From the NCBI GenBank assembly GCA_031376385.1, contig JANMDQ010000023.1, forward strand, positions 508,216-572,215: DNA of 64,000 nucleotides, given 5' to 3'. The notes under the pieces are model-generated. The model was given only the letters and a program-made list of their open reading frames with translations, made no database searches and was not told where the DNA came from. Below, piece by piece: positions 42,250 to 50,643 of this stretch. Origin of the DNA: Aquisediminimonas sp031376385. GTDB lineage: Bacteria; Pseudomonadota; Alphaproteobacteria; Sphingomonadales; Sphingomonadaceae. How positions within the stretch are numbered: the first letter of the stretch is position 1; every line of letters starts with the position of its first letter. Both the position numbers and the translations under genes were made by a program.

Positions 42250-42850
42250 CCCGACTGAACAGGCGGTATGGGGGCGCGTGGCAGAAACTGTGCGGCCTCT
42301 GCTGGGGCGTGAAAAGTCGAAGGACGCCGCACTCTTGCGCTTCTCAGAACTCGACGGGGGCCCGTCCTCGCTATCGGGGCCGTCGCGTCAGATCAAAGTG
42401 CGGCCCCCTTCGGCTGGCTTGCAGCCGCTCAGGACAGGCTTCGACAAGCTTAGGGAAGGGAAGCCCGAACCACGGCGCATCAAGGCCCCACCCGAACAGA
42501 ATACACTAGACGCCAACTGGGATAAGCGCATTGCCACAGGCAAAGCCTCTCCAGACCGGACGATAGACCTCCACGGCCATACCGCGTCAAGCGCCCATGC
42601 GGTCCTCAACCATCTGCTCAGTGATGCCATCCGCTCTGGCGCTCGAGTGATCCTGCTGATCACTGGCCGCCCCGCGCGTGATAACCCCCGGATGCCGCCA
42701 ACAGGGCGCGGCGTAATCCGTGCGTCCGTAGAGGATTGGCTGCTCGCCGGGCCCTATTCCAGCCAGATTGCCGCCATTCGCGGCGCGCATCCCCGGCACG
42801 GCGGTGCAGGCGCGCTTTACCTGATCATCCGCAGAGACAGGACCTTCTGA
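42230..42850 (+). CDS. Smr-domain protein with in-frame palindromic insertion
   Basis: ATG 42230 lies within the mltA 3' end and gives 206 residues ('MAKRPLNPTEQAVWGRVAET'). The C-terminal Smr domain shows 'RTIDLHGHTASSAHAVLNHLL', 'VILLITGR' and 'HGGAGALYLIIRR', the DNA/RNA nuclease-like fold of MutS2 C-termini. Residues about 66-75 ('PLRTGFDKLR') are encoded by a repeat-family-A element in the linker before the domain, so the insertion should be tolerated. The gene ends the timA-mltA-smr run. Cellular role of stand-alone Smr proteins in bacteria is mostly RNA cleavage in ribosome rescue; not proven here. Confidence 0.88.
   Translation: MAKRPLNPTEQAVWGRVAETVRPLLGREKSKDAALLRFSELDGGPSSLSGPSRQIKVRPPSAGLQPLRTGFDKLREGKPEPRRIKAPPEQNTLDANWDKRIATGKASPDRTIDLHGHTASSAHAVLNHLLSDAIRSGARVILLITGRPARDNPRMPPTGRGVIRASVEDWLLAGPYSSQIAAIRGAHPRHGGAGALYLIIRRDRTF
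42425..42451. repeat. Palindromic repeat family A inside the smr gene
   Basis: CCGCTCAGGACAGG followed by CTTCGACAAGCTT matches the core of the repeat family in inverted order, with CTTCGACAAG intact. It lies in frame within the linker-coding part of the gene. Confidence 0.65.
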
Positions 42851-42931
42851 CGCGCGATTAACCCTCTATCGCCCTCGACTTTTCACGCGGCTTCGCTTTA
42901 GCACACGACAACAGTTCAAGGATTCCTCCCG

Positions 42932-43864
42932 ATGAAACGCCTTCTCCTTCCGCTTCTCGCCATTGCCGCCACGACGCCGCTGATGGCACAAAACGAACGC
43001 GCTCCATTTGTGATTGAAGAAACCGGCCGCACCTTCTGGCGGCTGGACGACGCGGTCAAATCCATTGGTGAAGGCCAAGGGACAATCGTCATTGGGCCGG
43101 GTCAGTTTAAGGAATGCGCCGTTCAATCGGCAGGTTCTGTCACTTACCGAGCGGCTCAGCCCGGCAGTGTGATTTTTGACGGCGTGGCCTGTGACGGCAA
43201 AGCGGCACTGGTTCTTCGCGGTATCTTTGCCCGCGTGGAAGGAATAGTCTTTCAGAACATCCGCGTTCCCGATCGCAACGGATCAGGCATTCGTTTGGAA
43301 AAGGGCGATTTGGAAGTGGACAACTCCATCTTCCGCAATTCAGAACAAGGCATTCTCACCAACGAAGGCCCGACAATGAATGTGAAAGTGGACCGCAGCA
43401 CATTCTCTGGCCTTGGTGGCTGCCCAGATGGGATGTGTTCCCACTCGCTTTACATCGGCAATAACGCAACGCTTAGCGTCACCAACAGTCGGTTCGAAAA
43501 AGGCACGGGTGGTCATTATCTCAAAAGCCGCGCAGCGATGGCCCAGATTTCAGGCAATAGCTTTGATGACACACGCGGGCGCACAACAAATTATCATATC
43601 GATCTGCCCGCCGGATCAGGGGGCTCCATCACCAAGAATGTCTTCGTGCAGGGCCGTGATAAGGAGAATTACTCCGCCATAATTGCGCTGGGGGCCGAGG
43701 AACGCATTCACCGCTCAGTAGGGCTTGTGATTGCAGGCAATGACGTGTCGATTGCGCCGGGTATTGACCGCGAAACCACATTCATCGGCGATTGGACTCA
43801 TGAGCCTCTGAGGATCGGGCAGAATAAAATTGGCCCCGGCGTGAAAATCTCAGATCAGCGTTAA
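42932..43864 (+). CDS. Exported right-handed parallel beta-helix protein
   Basis: The 310-residue precursor has a signal peptide ('MKRLLLPLLAIAATTPLMAQ'). The body repeats short strands with 'NSIFRNSEQGILTNEG', 'VTNSRFEKGTGGHYLKS' and 'ISGNSFDDTRG', the pattern of right-handed parallel beta-helix (pectate-lyase-like) proteins. A Cys pair near 'GGCPDGMCSHSLYIG' may form a disulfide. Likely a periplasmic or secreted carbohydrate-active or structural protein; no catalytic Asp cluster can be named. It stands alone between smr and the DUF1800 gene. Confidence 0.75.
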   Translation: MKRLLLPLLAIAATTPLMAQNERAPFVIEETGRTFWRLDDAVKSIGEGQGTIVIGPGQFKECAVQSAGSVTYRAAQPGSVIFDGVACDGKAALVLRGIFARVEGIVFQNIRVPDRNGSGIRLEKGDLEVDNSIFRNSEQGILTNEGPTMNVKVDRSTFSGLGGCPDGMCSHSLYIGNNATLSVTNSRFEKGTGGHYLKSRAAMAQISGNSFDDTRGRTTNYHIDLPAGSGGSITKNVFVQGRDKENYSAIIALGAEERIHRSVGLVIAGNDVSIAPGIDRETTFIGDWTHEPLRIGQNKIGPGVKISDQR

Positions 43865-43949
43865 AGACGGGCTCTACGGCGCACCCGCGAAGGGAAATTA
43901 TAAATCCTGCGTTATGCAGTCATTGATCACCCAATTCAGGGAATGAGAC

Positions 43950-45371
43950 GTGTCAGCATTCAGCTTTTCCGATCACCGTTTCGGCTATGGCCCCCGCGCG
44001 TCTGCGTCTGCTGCGCTGACTGATCAGTTTAAGCGGTACGACCCCCGCCCCGCCCTCATCGCGGCGCTTGCTCCAAGATCTGCTGTCGCCGCTGAGCTTG
44101 CGGAATATCGGGCGCAGACGCGGGAAATGCGAGCTGAAATAAAGGGTGGCGCGGACGCGGCCCAAGGCAAAGAACAGCAACAGGCTGCGCGCAAAATGGT
44201 CGCGCGTGCGGGCCGGGATCATTATGCGACTGCGGTCGAGGCGCGTTTCGCCACAGCCGTTGCCAGCGAAGCGCCATTCGTTGAGCGACTGGTGCACTTC
44301 TGGGCCAATCACTTTGCCGTGTCGGCTGACAAGTTGGGCGTGACGGGCTTTGCTGGATTGCTGGAGATGGAGGCGGTACGGTCGCACGTGCTGGGCCGGT
44401 TCGAAGATATGCTGGTCGCTGTCGAACAGCATCCCGCCATGCTCCTTTACCTTGATCAAGCCCAATCCATCGGGCCGGACAGCCCAATCGGCGCGCGCAT
44501 AGCATCACGAGGGCTGCGAAAAGTGGGTCTCAACGAGAATCTTGCGCGGGAGATATTGGAGCTGCACACTTTGGGTGTTCGAACCGGGGGAGCGCGAACT
44601 GGCTATAGCCAAACCGATGTGACTGAATTTGCCCGAGCTCTAACGGGGTGGACAGTCGCTGGGTTGGCGGCTGGTCCGACTGCGCGCGCGAGGGGCGATG
44701 TCGGTAATCCGGGTGATTTCGCCTTTGCACCCCCAGTGCATCAACCCGGCAACCGGACAATCATGGGAAAGAACTATGCACAGCCAGGCCTTGCCCAGGG
44801 CCGTGCGATCCTGAGTGATCTAGCCCGCCACCCTTCCACTGCCCGCCATATCGCGACAAAGCTGGCCCGGCATTTTGAAGGGGATGAGCCCAGTGCGGCA
44901 CTCATTTCCCGCTTGGAAGGCACGTTTTTAAAGAGTGAAGGCAACTTGAAGGCCGTTTATACGGTCTTGGCCGAGGCACCCGAAATACAGGCGGCCAAGC
45001 AGGTCAAGTTCAAAACTCCATGGGATTGGCTCGTTTCCTCCCACCGCGCGCTGGATTTGGGCGCTGGAACCAACGGACGCCTCGTTCAGGTCTTCACACA
45101 ATTAGGGCAACCCATTTGGCGGCCCGGATCGCCAGCGGGCTACGATGATGTCGCGGCCAGTTGGGCGGGGCCAGATGCGCTGTTCAGGCGGGCCGAAGTG
45201 GCCGAACAGATCACCCGCCGCGTTGCCGCCAATGCCGATCCCCGTGCTTTGGCAGAACGAGTGCTGGCCGGGCGCCTGACGCCTGCCACAGCCCAAGCCA
45301 TTGCGCGCGCGGAAAGCCCCATGCAAGGTGCGGCCCTAATGCTGGTCAGCCCTGAATTTTTGCGGAGATAG
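43950..45371 (+). CDS. DUF1800 family protein
   Basis: The 473-residue product starts at GTG 43950 with AGGGA upstream. DUF1800 marks include 'RLVHFWANHFAVSADK', 'HPAMLLYLDQAQSIGPDS', 'NENLAREILELHTLGV' and 'GYSQTDVTEFARALTGWT'. The family nearly always pairs with a DUF1501 protein, which follows here after 4 nt. Role unknown; the pair is thought to act at the cell surface. No signal peptide is evident in this one. Confidence 0.9.
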   Translation: MSAFSFSDHRFGYGPRASASAALTDQFKRYDPRPALIAALAPRSAVAAELAEYRAQTREMRAEIKGGADAAQGKEQQQAARKMVARAGRDHYATAVEARFATAVASEAPFVERLVHFWANHFAVSADKLGVTGFAGLLEMEAVRSHVLGRFEDMLVAVEQHPAMLLYLDQAQSIGPDSPIGARIASRGLRKVGLNENLAREILELHTLGVRTGGARTGYSQTDVTEFARALTGWTVAGLAAGPTARARGDVGNPGDFAFAPPVHQPGNRTIMGKNYAQPGLAQGRAILSDLARHPSTARHIATKLARHFEGDEPSAALISRLEGTFLKSEGNLKAVYTVLAEAPEIQAAKQVKFKTPWDWLVSSHRALDLGAGTNGRLVQVFTQLGQPIWRPGSPAGYDDVAASWAGPDALFRRAEVAEQITRRVAANADPRALAERVLAGRLTPATAQAIARAESPMQGAALMLVSPEFLRR

Positions 45372-45375
45372 TCCG

Positions 45376-46515
45376 ATGCTCAACCGACGCAGTCTTATCC
45401 AGCTTGGCAGTCTTGGCCTATCCGCTGGCTTGATCCCCGGCCTAGCGTTTGCGCGCGCGGCGACCGACAAGCGGCTGATCTTCATCATCCAGCGCGGCGC
45501 GGCGGATGGGCTTGGCACGATCATCCCGACGGGCGATACACAGCTGATGGCACAGCGCGGAACATTGGCGGTGGACGGCGGCACCAAGCTCAACGGCTTT
45601 TTCACGCTCCACCCCTCCATGGTGGAAACCGCAAAACTCTATTCAGCGGGCGAAGCGGCATTCATTCACGCCGTCGCTTCCCCCTACCGGGACAGATCGC
45701 ATTTTGATGCTCAGAATGTCCTCGAAAGCGGAGGGACGCTGCCTTACAGTATCAAGACAGGATGGATGAACCGGCTGGTCAGTCTCCTTCCCGAAGGCGG
45801 TAAAGGGGCCATTGCGCTGTCCCCCACGATCCCCATGGCACTGCGCGGTCCCGCCAACGCAGCTTCTTATGCGCCGTCTGCCCTGCCCGATGCGTCGCCC
45901 GACTTCATTGCGCGGATCAGCCAGATGTATTCAGGGGACCCGCAACTGCACGGGCTTTGGGATCAGGCGCTGGTCACGCGGTCGATGGCGGGAGACGCAG
46001 GCAATGCGCGCGATGCAGCTGCCCTTGGCACGCTGGCTGCCAAAGTCATGGCGGGCCCCAATGGCGCGAGGATCGCGATGATGGAAACCACGGGCTGGGA
46101 TACGCACAGCGGTCAAAAGGCGCGCCTCGCCAACCAACTCAAAAATATGGATGCGCTGATTGCGGCTCTGAAAACGGGGCTAGCGGCGGATTGGGCCAAC
46201 ACGCTTGTCATCGTCGCGACGGAATTTGGCCGCACTGTGGCGGCCAATGGCACCGGCGGCACCGATCACGGCACCGCCTCTGCTGCGATGCTGCTGGGCG
46301 GCGCGGTGAAAGGCGGACAAGTCATTGCGGATTGGCCGGGGCTTGGGACGCCTGCACTCTATGAGGGCCGCGATTTGAAGCCGACGCTGGGCCTGGACCA
46401 GTTGATCGCAAACAGTGCCGCAGCGCATTTCGGGATTGATCCAGCGCAGGCAAACCGGGTTTTGTTTCCCGAAATGGTCGCGGGCAAGCGCATAGAGGGT
46501 CTGGTGCGGGGATAA
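45376..46515 (+). CDS. DUF1501 family protein, probable Tat substrate
   Basis: The 379-residue precursor begins 'MLNRRSLIQLGSLGLSAGLI', a twin-arginine signal followed by a hydrophobic stretch and 'AFARA', so it is probably folded in the cytosol and exported by Tat. The body has 'FIIQRGAADGLGTIIP', 'RDRSHFDAQNVLESG', 'TTGWDTHSGQ' and 'EFGRTVAANGTGGTDHGTA', which match DUF1501 (sulfatase/phosphatase-like fold with Asp/His metal positions). It is coupled to the DUF1800 gene. Substrate unknown. Confidence 0.9.
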   Translation: MLNRRSLIQLGSLGLSAGLIPGLAFARAATDKRLIFIIQRGAADGLGTIIPTGDTQLMAQRGTLAVDGGTKLNGFFTLHPSMVETAKLYSAGEAAFIHAVASPYRDRSHFDAQNVLESGGTLPYSIKTGWMNRLVSLLPEGGKGAIALSPTIPMALRGPANAASYAPSALPDASPDFIARISQMYSGDPQLHGLWDQALVTRSMAGDAGNARDAAALGTLAAKVMAGPNGARIAMMETTGWDTHSGQKARLANQLKNMDALIAALKTGLAADWANTLVIVATEFGRTVAANGTGGTDHGTASAAMLLGGAVKGGQVIADWPGLGTPALYEGRDLKPTLGLDQLIANSAAAHFGIDPAQANRVLFPEMVAGKRIEGLVRG

Positions 46516-46543
46516 GTTGCAAATATCCCCTGTTCGTCCAATA

Positions 46544-46560
46544 CCGCTCAGCCTGAGCGG
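46544..46560. repeat. Palindromic repeat family A, short copy at a start site
   Basis: CCGCTCA-GCC-TGAGCGG is a 17-nt palindrome identical to the end of other family A copies. Its last bases GCGG run into AGG to form the GGAGG that serves the next gene's start. Confidence 0.65.
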
Positions 46561-46568
46561 AGGTGAAC

Positions 46569-47216
46569 ATGGGACTGATTTTACTTGCAGGGGCGACGGG
46601 CTTGATCGGTGGCCATGTTGCGGAGCTCATTTCCGCAGATCAGCTCCACATCGTCACCCGCCGCGCGATTGAGACCAACGCCAGCCAAAGCGTCGATGCT
46701 CCGGAAACCTGGGCGACATACATCGTCGATGCCAAACCTGAAATGGCCGTATCCACGCTTGGCACAACGATAAAGCAGGCAGGCTCAAAATCGGCATTCC
46801 GCGCAGTGGACTATGATCTTGTGCTGAGCGTCGCGACGGCGGCAAAGGCAGCAGGAGCGCGGCGGTTCATCATGGTATCCTCGGTCGGCGCGTCGGCACA
46901 GGCGAGCAATTTCTATCTGAAAACCAAAGGTGAGGCAGAGGATGCGGCAAGGACACTTGGGTTTGACCGGATCGATATTTTGCGTCCAGGCTTGTTAAAA
47001 GGCGTGCGACAAGGACCAGCACGCCCGGTTGAAGCTGCGCTCATTGCCTTGACGCCGATCACCGATTTCCTGACGCCAGCGGTGCTGGGCCAGTATCGTT
47101 CGATCGAGGCGCGGTCGGTGGCCAAGGCCATTGCGGCGCTTGTCGGCAAGGCAGAAAGCGGCGTTCATGTCCACCACAATGCCGAGATGCTGGCACTGGC
47201 GCGCGGTATCGGTTAG
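46569..47216 (+). CDS. NAD(P)-binding oxidoreductase of atypical SDR type
   Basis: ATG 46569 ('MGLILLAGATGLIGGHVAEL') sits 5 nt after GGAGG, giving 215 residues; GTG 46563 is an alternative but overlaps that motif. The nucleotide loop GATGLIG and the later 'GARRFIMVSSVGASAQASNFYLKTKGEAE' (Ser/Tyr-Lys positions) fit atypical short-chain dehydrogenases related to HTATIP2. The substrate is unknown. It precedes argS by 28 nt. Confidence 0.82.
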   Translation: MGLILLAGATGLIGGHVAELISADQLHIVTRRAIETNASQSVDAPETWATYIVDAKPEMAVSTLGTTIKQAGSKSAFRAVDYDLVLSVATAAKAAGARRFIMVSSVGASAQASNFYLKTKGEAEDAARTLGFDRIDILRPGLLKGVRQGPARPVEAALIALTPITDFLTPAVLGQYRSIEARSVAKAIAALVGKAESGVHVHHNAEMLALARGIG

Positions 47217-47244
47217 GGGCCTGCCTTCGACAGAAGGACAAGAT

Positions 47245-48957
47245 GTGAGTACCCTCTACAAAAGTTTCTCCGCGCAGCTTGATGCAATCCTGAGCTCCAT
47301 TGACGCTGTGCAGGGATTGGACCGCCGCAATGTGACGGTGGAGCCGCCCCGCGACGCGAACCACGGCGATCTGGCGACCAATGCCGCGATGGTGCTGGCC
47401 AAAGGCGCTGGCATGAACCCGCGCGCGCTGGCCGAATTGCTGGTGCCAAAGCTGAGTGCACTTGACGAAGTGGCTAGCGCCGAAATCGCGGGGCCGGGAT
47501 TTATCAACCTTCGGATGACGGATGCGTGCTGGCGCACTGAACTGTGCCAGATTGCGGCAATGGCAGACGGCTATGGTCGCTCTGACATGGGCAGCGGCAA
47601 AACGGTCAACGTCGAGTATGTCTCTGCGAACCCCACCGGCCCGATGCATATGGGGCATTGCCGGGGGGCCGTGGTTGGCGACGCGCTGGCTACTTTGCTC
47701 CAGTATGTTGGCCACCAAGTGACCCGCGAATATTATGTGAACGATGCAGGGGGGCAAGTGGATACACTCGCCCGGTCGGTCCATTTGCGCTACCGAGAAG
47801 CACTGGGCGAAGCGATTGGCGATATCCCGGAAGGGCTTTATCCCGGTGATTATCTGATCCCCGTCGCACAAGCGTTGGCGGCTGAACATGGCAATGCCTT
47901 CGTCGGCAAGCCAGAATCAGACTGGCTGATCCTATTCCGGCAAATCGCAGTCGCCGCCATGCTTGTGATGATAAAGGATGACCTTGCATTGCTCGGCATT
48001 CATCATGATGTCTTCGCATCCGAAGCCGTCGTGCAAGCCGAGAAAAAACCTGAAGCCGCAGAAGCGTTCCTTCGCGCGCGCGATTTGGTTTATGACGGCC
48101 AGCTGGAAGCCCCCAAGGGTGAAGTCGATCCTGATTGGGAGCCTGTCACGCTGCCGCTGTTCCGGTCCACCCAGTTCGGCGATGATCAAGACCGGCCCAT
48201 CAAAAAGAGCGACGGCAGCTGGACCTATTTTGGCGCCGACATGGCCTATCATTTCCAAAAGGCGGAAAAGGCCGATGCTCTGATTGATATCTGGGGCGCT
48301 GATCATGCCGGAACGGTCAAGCGCATCCGCGCGGCTGTTGCGGCGCTGACCGAAGGCAAAAAGCCATTTGACGTGAAGCTCGTCCAGATGGTCCGGCTGC
48401 TGCGCGGCGGCGAACCGGTCAAAATGTCGAAACGCTCAGGCAATTTCGTCACGCTTGCCGATGTGGTGAATGAAGTCGGCAAGGATGTCGTCCGCTTTAC
48501 GATGCTCAGCCGCAAGGCCGATGCGCAGATGGATTTTGATTTTGCCAAAGTCGTCGAAGCGTCAAAGGACAATCCCGTCTTCTACGTGCAATATGCCCAT
48601 GCCCGGATCGAAAGCCTGAAGCGTAAGATCGCGGTCGAAGGGATATCGGGCGCGGGCGACACCGCTTTGCTTGACAATGAAGATTTGGAACTGGTCAAAT
48701 TGGCTGCACAATTCCCGCGCATCGTGGAAAGTGCAGCTGCTGCTTATGAGCCGCATCGGATCGCATTTTACCTTTATGATCTCGCCGCCGCGTTCCACGC
48801 TTACTATAATGTTGGCAATGATCGGCCAGACCGACGCATATTGGTGGTTAATGAAGCTTCATTAACCCTCTCACGGCTTTTCTTGGCCGCTGCAATCGGG
48901 CAAGTTATCGCTAACGGATTGTCAATCATGGGCGTTGAGCCCGCCGGGGAGATGTAA
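47245..48957 (+). CDS. argS: Arginyl-tRNA synthetase
   Basis: GTG 47245 follows AAGGA by 7 nt, giving 570 residues ('STLYKSFSAQLDAILSS'). HIGH motif 'NPTGPMHMGHCRGAVVGD', KMSKS-type 'VKMSKRSGNFVT', and the anticodon-binding C-terminus ('YYNVGNDRPDRRILVVNEA') are all present. It charges tRNA-Arg. The longer frame back to 47131 lies inside the upstream gene. A SPOR gene follows after 4 nt, as is common in alphaproteobacteria. Confidence 0.96.
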   Translation: MSTLYKSFSAQLDAILSSIDAVQGLDRRNVTVEPPRDANHGDLATNAAMVLAKGAGMNPRALAELLVPKLSALDEVASAEIAGPGFINLRMTDACWRTELCQIAAMADGYGRSDMGSGKTVNVEYVSANPTGPMHMGHCRGAVVGDALATLLQYVGHQVTREYYVNDAGGQVDTLARSVHLRYREALGEAIGDIPEGLYPGDYLIPVAQALAAEHGNAFVGKPESDWLILFRQIAVAAMLVMIKDDLALLGIHHDVFASEAVVQAEKKPEAAEAFLRARDLVYDGQLEAPKGEVDPDWEPVTLPLFRSTQFGDDQDRPIKKSDGSWTYFGADMAYHFQKAEKADALIDIWGADHAGTVKRIRAAVAALTEGKKPFDVKLVQMVRLLRGGEPVKMSKRSGNFVTLADVVNEVGKDVVRFTMLSRKADAQMDFDFAKVVEASKDNPVFYVQYAHARIESLKRKIAVEGISGAGDTALLDNEDLELVKLAAQFPRIVESAAAAYEPHRIAFYLYDLAAAFHAYYNVGNDRPDRRILVVNEASLTLSRLFLAAAIGQVIANGLSIMGVEPAGEM

Positions 48958-48961
48958 GAGT

Positions 48962-49708
48962 ATGACCGATATGGACCGCGACAGCGCTCGCGAACTGGGG
49001 CTTCAGGACGAAGACCGGCTGCCATGGCTGGAGGCTGTGGAAAGCGATGATGACGAAGAAGGCTTGTCTGCACAGAAGCTGTTCGGCTTTCTGATCGCGG
49101 CGCTGATTGCCCTTGGCCTCGTTATCGGCGGCATCTGGTGGCTGCGTAGTCAGGATGGGCCAAGCGGCGACGGCACACTGATCGCGGCGCAAGAAGGCGA
49201 TTATAAAGTCAAGCCCGACGAAACTGGCGGGATGAAAGTGGAAGGCCAAGGGGACTCAGCCTTCGCGACTTCCGAAGGCGCGGAAGCGAATGGCAAGATG
49301 GATGTGAATGCCAAGCCCGAGGCCCCCATTGCAACGACCAAAGCGACTCCTGTTGCAGCAGCCAAGCCCGTTGCCGCCGCGACCAAGGCTGTCACGACTA
49401 CCGTGCCAACAGCCAGCACCAAAATGCCGGCACCAGCTGTTCCTATCGCAGCCGCACCCGCTGCTGGTGGCGGATCAGGCCTCGTCCAACTCGGCGCCTA
49501 CGGTTCGCAAGTGAGCGCTGATCAAGCGTGGGCGACGCTGTCAGGGAAAGTCACGAGCCTTTCTGGCGTCACCAAATCAGTTCTTCCAGCCGCAGTGGGC
49601 GGAAATACCGTTTACCGCTTGCGTGCAAACGCGGGGTCAGCGGCTGGCGCGGCGGCGCTTTGTGCCAAAGTAAAGGCAGCCAGCAGCCCATGTATGGTGG
49701 TGAGGTAA
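48962..49708 (+). CDS. SPOR-domain membrane protein
   Basis: ATG 48962 gives 248 residues. A charged cytosolic N-terminus of about 45 residues leads to one membrane helix ('LFGFLIAALIALGLVIGGIWWL'), then a long Ala/Pro/Thr-rich periplasmic linker, and a C-terminal SPOR domain ('LVQLGAYGSQVSADQAWATL', 'TVYRLRAN', 'CAKVKAASSPCMVV'). SPOR domains bind peptidoglycan stripped of stem peptides at division sites. It is the partner of argS in gene order; nagZ, scpA and scpB, which usually follow, are absent. Confidence 0.9.
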   Translation: MTDMDRDSARELGLQDEDRLPWLEAVESDDDEEGLSAQKLFGFLIAALIALGLVIGGIWWLRSQDGPSGDGTLIAAQEGDYKVKPDETGGMKVEGQGDSAFATSEGAEANGKMDVNAKPEAPIATTKATPVAAAKPVAAATKAVTTTVPTASTKMPAPAVPIAAAPAAGGGSGLVQLGAYGSQVSADQAWATLSGKVTSLSGVTKSVLPAAVGGNTVYRLRANAGSAAGAAALCAKVKAASSPCMVVR

Positions 49709-49725
49709 ACACGCTTTAAGAAGAC

Positions 49726-49798
49726 CCGCTCAGGCTGAGCTTGACGAAGCCTTGGTGGGCGTTTCCAACCGGGGCTTCGTCAAGTTCAGCCTGAGCGG
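49726..49798. repeat. Two inverted family A repeats forming a 73-nt hairpin
   Basis: The 26-nt arms 49726-49751 and 49773-49798 are reverse complements with one mismatch, around 21 nt. Each begins or ends with CCGCTCAGGCTGAGC-type palindromes. The hairpin closes the argS-SPOR transcript and its last bases (GCGGAG) again fall just before the next start at 49810. Confidence 0.8.
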
Positions 49799-49809
49799 AG
49801 AATTCACCA

Positions 49810-50643
49810 ATGCCCTCGCTCCTCATATTCGGCCTTGGCTACACCGCCGAGCGAATTGCTGCTGCCGCCATAGCCATGGGCTGGGAAGTCCATGCCACTG
49901 GATCGGCTGGCAATATCGCCTTCGATGATGCAGGAAGCCTCCGGATCGCACTCGCTCAGGCGGATTACATTCTCTCGTCAGTGCCGCCCGTCGCAGACGG
50001 TGATCCTGTTTTGAACGTTTATGGCGAGGCCATTCGCATCAGTCAGGCGCGACTGGCTTATCTTTCCTCAACAGGGGTCTACGGCGATGCGGATGGGGCG
50101 TGGGTCGACGAAAGCGCTCCCATCCAAGGCCGTCGCTTGAGCCGCAACGAGGCCGACCAGAATTGGCTAACACTTGGTGCGCGTGTCTTTCGCTTGCCGG
50201 GCATTTACGGCCCCGGCCGTTCCGCACTGGACCGCGTGGCTGAGGGCAAGGCGCACCGGATTGACCTTCCCGATCAGATTTTCAGCCGCGTTCATGTCGA
50301 CGATATTGCAACTGGTGTGATGGCCGGGTGGAACGCGCCGCCGGGAGCTTATGACCTCGCCGATGATTTACCATGTAGCCAGAACCGCGTGATTGAGACC
50401 GCGTGCGATTTGCTCGGGGTTCCCCACCCGCCGCTGCAATCGCTAGCGGAAGCCAATCTGTCTGCGATGGCGCTGGCCTTTTATGCAGAGAACCGCCGCG
50501 TCGCGAATGGGAAAGCGAAACGCGTGCTCGGCTGGCAGCCACGATACCCGACTTATGTTGACGGCTTGCGCGCGCTTAAGGCCACAACCAATCCTGCGAG
50601 CGCCAACGCGCAGCCTGCGACCGATAGCATCGTCCAGACATAA
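49810..50643 (+). CDS. NAD-dependent epimerase/dehydratase-like protein (YeeZ-type)
   Basis: The 277-residue protein has an N-terminal Rossmann start of the YeeZ kind ('LLIFGLGYTAERIAAAAIAMG'), then 'AYLSSTGVYGDADGAWVDE' and 'RVFRLPGIYGPGR', typical of extended SDR proteins. GCGGAG from the upstream repeat lies 10 nt before the ATG. The last 91 nt overlap the DMT transporter gene on the other strand, and the C-terminal tail ('NPASANAQPATDSIVQT') is probably not conserved. Function unknown. Confidence 0.83.
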   Translation: MPSLLIFGLGYTAERIAAAAIAMGWEVHATGSAGNIAFDDAGSLRIALAQADYILSSVPPVADGDPVLNVYGEAIRISQARLAYLSSTGVYGDADGAWVDESAPIQGRRLSRNEADQNWLTLGARVFRLPGIYGPGRSALDRVAEGKAHRIDLPDQIFSRVHVDDIATGVMAGWNAPPGAYDLADDLPCSQNRVIETACDLLGVPHPPLQSLAEANLSAMALAFYAENRRVANGKAKRVLGWQPRYPTYVDGLRALKATTNPASANAQPATDSIVQT

